Of a stretch of 21,247 nt of DNA, positions 20,256 to 21,247 are shown piece by piece. The position numbers and the translations under genes were made by a program. Position 1 is the stretch's first letter, and every line of letters begins with the position of its first letter. The notes beneath the pieces were generated by a model, which saw only the letters and a program-made list of their open reading frames with translations, made no database searches and was not told the origin of the DNA. The stretch comes from Emmonsiellopsis sp. PD_33 (Eukaryota; Ascomycota; Eurotiomycetes; Onygenales; Ajellomycetaceae): NCBI GenBank assembly GCA_032988165.1, contig JANTQF010000483.1:1-21247 (forward strand). Reading direction: 5' to 3'.

Positions 20256-21247
20256 ATTACTATTATAAAGATCAGTTGGACTTAGCATCTCTAGTTTAAA
20301 GACTGATGCTTGCTGTAAAGATCATCCAGCTACCTATCACTATAGTCTCCTAAAGAATAGCTGAGAAAGGAGACCTAGTTAGTTTCATTATCTGGGTTAA
20401 AAACTGTGATAGTGATACCACCCACATTATCTGTCTATCACACTAACTGAGTCACATTTTCATAGGGGCAGCCTAGAATGCACTCATGAGAATCACACTC
20501 TAGAATGAAGAAGGTTTGAGGTATAGATATAGATCCAATATAAATCAGAATGTCCTTATAGATTCTAATAATATTATTATGCTAACTATCAGCACTAAGA
20601 ATTAACTTGAGAGTATCTTTCTGAATGATTAGGTTAAGACTCAAGGCAGTACTTTTCATCATGCAGTTGATCTTTACTTCATCATTAAATATAGCTTCAG
20701 TTCAACCCTTTCTAATGCTAATAGAAAACTTGATATGGCTAATGAACATCAGGTTCTACCAAGGATCATATTTCAAGATATGATGGGAGAGCTAAACAAA
20801 GAAGACTCTGGTAGATTCTTCCTCAATTATATACTATTAAACTTCAGTTGGAAAATTCTAGAAGAATATCTGCTACAGCTGAGCAGAGTAGGCTATAATA
20901 TTTTTAAGCTGAATTCCAGTGATCTCTTAACACATGATTTTCTTAAAGACTGTTTGGGTTGCAGCAGCACAGTTCTCCTTGTCTCTCATTTCAGTAGATA
21001 GTTTCAGCCCTTTAGGCTTTCTAAGATAGTAGAGGATGGTTTTCTTCTGGATTTCAGGCACTTTAGCTATCTCAGCATCAGGCACAGCTTCATTAATCAG
21101 CTGAGTCAGCATTTCTTCCTGAAGTTAGCTATCAAGAAGGGTCTGTGATTCATTGGGATTAGATGAAGGCAAGATGATGTCCTCAGCAAATAAAATCAAT
21201 TTTTAGGAGCTATCTGAATAGTGATCAGTTTTTTAAGAATAAGTGGA
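20256..21247 (-). mobile_element. Ty3/Gypsy Gag-protease pseudogene fragment, continues beyond the window
   Basis: A minus-strand frame (in phase with 21112) can be read from the window end to a TAA near 20289-20291, with an open part at 21112-20927. That part is hydrophilic (EEMLTQLINEAVPDAEIAK), as in the region before the protease of fungal Gypsy polyproteins. Further on come NDEVKINCMMKSTALSLNL, at the place of the protease active-site loop, and FFILECDSHECILGCPYEN. The latter corresponds to the ILGRP motif of retropepsins with Arg changed to Cys. The active-site Asp-Ser/Thr-Gly is not intact. Its orientation and place directly upstream of RT suggest it belongs to the same element as the pol part, but a frame change and the LTR-like stretch separate them. 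Confidence 0.72.

Larger units (their letters stand above)
9127..21247. repeat. CpG-free, AT-rich island of RIP-decayed retroelements
   Basis: Reading line by line from 9127 to the end I find no CG dinucleotide, whereas the preceding kilobases have many; the last one is at 9125-9126. At the island's base composition hundreds would be expected in 12 kb. Reading frames with retroelement homology carry many TAG, TAA and TGA codons, and diagnostic Arg, His and Cys codons are changed by C-to-T or G-to-A. This is the signature of RIP-like or methylation-linked mutation. Since TAG and TAA stops cannot arise from CpG transitions alone, CpA must also have been a target. Confidence 0.93.

Noticed and set aside
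20735..21001. 88-codon plus-strand open frame
   Set aside because: It is opposite the minus-strand Gypsy protease frame, which has recognisable motifs, so I regard it as a shadow.
1..21247. tRNA, rRNA or CRISPR array
   Set aside because: I looked for TTCGA-type T-loops with matching acceptor arms and for regularly spaced repeats and found none. A covariance-model tRNA scan would settle small RNA genes.
9127..21247. The AT-rich island as a centromere or mitochondrial insertion
   Set aside because: Retroelement ORFs of nuclear type, CpG-specific loss and no mitochondrial genes make a decayed nuclear repeat block the simpler reading. A centromeric role cannot be judged from sequence alone.

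Overview
The window reads as nuclear DNA of a filamentous ascomycete. The three intact genes have short GT-AG introns (53-118 nt) with CTAAC/CTGAC-type branch sites, and their products are typical Pezizomycotina housekeeping proteins. From position 9127 to the end I find no CpG dinucleotide at all, and the sequence is full of transition-decayed retrotransposons. Near-absence of CpG in repeats is known from Onygenales, notably Coccidioides, so an onygenalean fungus is my best guess. The lineage is an inference and was not tested.

Left part (1-9126), ordinary CpG-containing gene space. Positions 1-1909 are intergenic/leader sequence with strong low-complexity tracts, including a run of 48 C. 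A three-exon Rab5/Ypt5 GTPase gene lies at 1910-2937 (+). An unrecognised multi-pass membrane protein gene (two exons) lies at 3958-5161 (-), with a perfect CRE palindrome in its upstream region. A five-exon gene at 6161-8118 (-) encodes a P-loop ATPase with a mitochondrial-type N-terminus. Between 8119 and 9126 a well-formed plus-strand promoter-like cluster has no gene I can recognise behind it.

Right part (9127-21247), a decayed repeat island on both strands. A Ty1/Copia gag-integrase pseudogene (9461-12216, +) is cut off before its reverse transcriptase. It is followed by LTR-like, gene-free sequence (12217-13562). Two unrecognised decayed ORFs then meet tail to tail (13563-14570 + and 14614-16256 -). 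An LTR-like stretch follows, then a Ty3/Gypsy pol pseudogene on the minus strand (16665-19889: RT, RNase H, integrase). Next comes an LTR-like non-coding stretch, and finally the upstream protease part of a Gypsy polyprotein (20256-21247, -), which runs off the window.

The reading frames in the island are riddled with TAG/TAA/TGA but keep one frame for 2.7-3.2 kb. This means decay by C-to-T / G-to-A transitions in the style of repeat-induced point mutation (RIP), not by indel drift. I see no operon, tRNA, rRNA or CRISPR. The items most worth following are the complete and sharply bounded CpG loss, and the unidentified convergent ORF pair at 13.6-16.3 kb.
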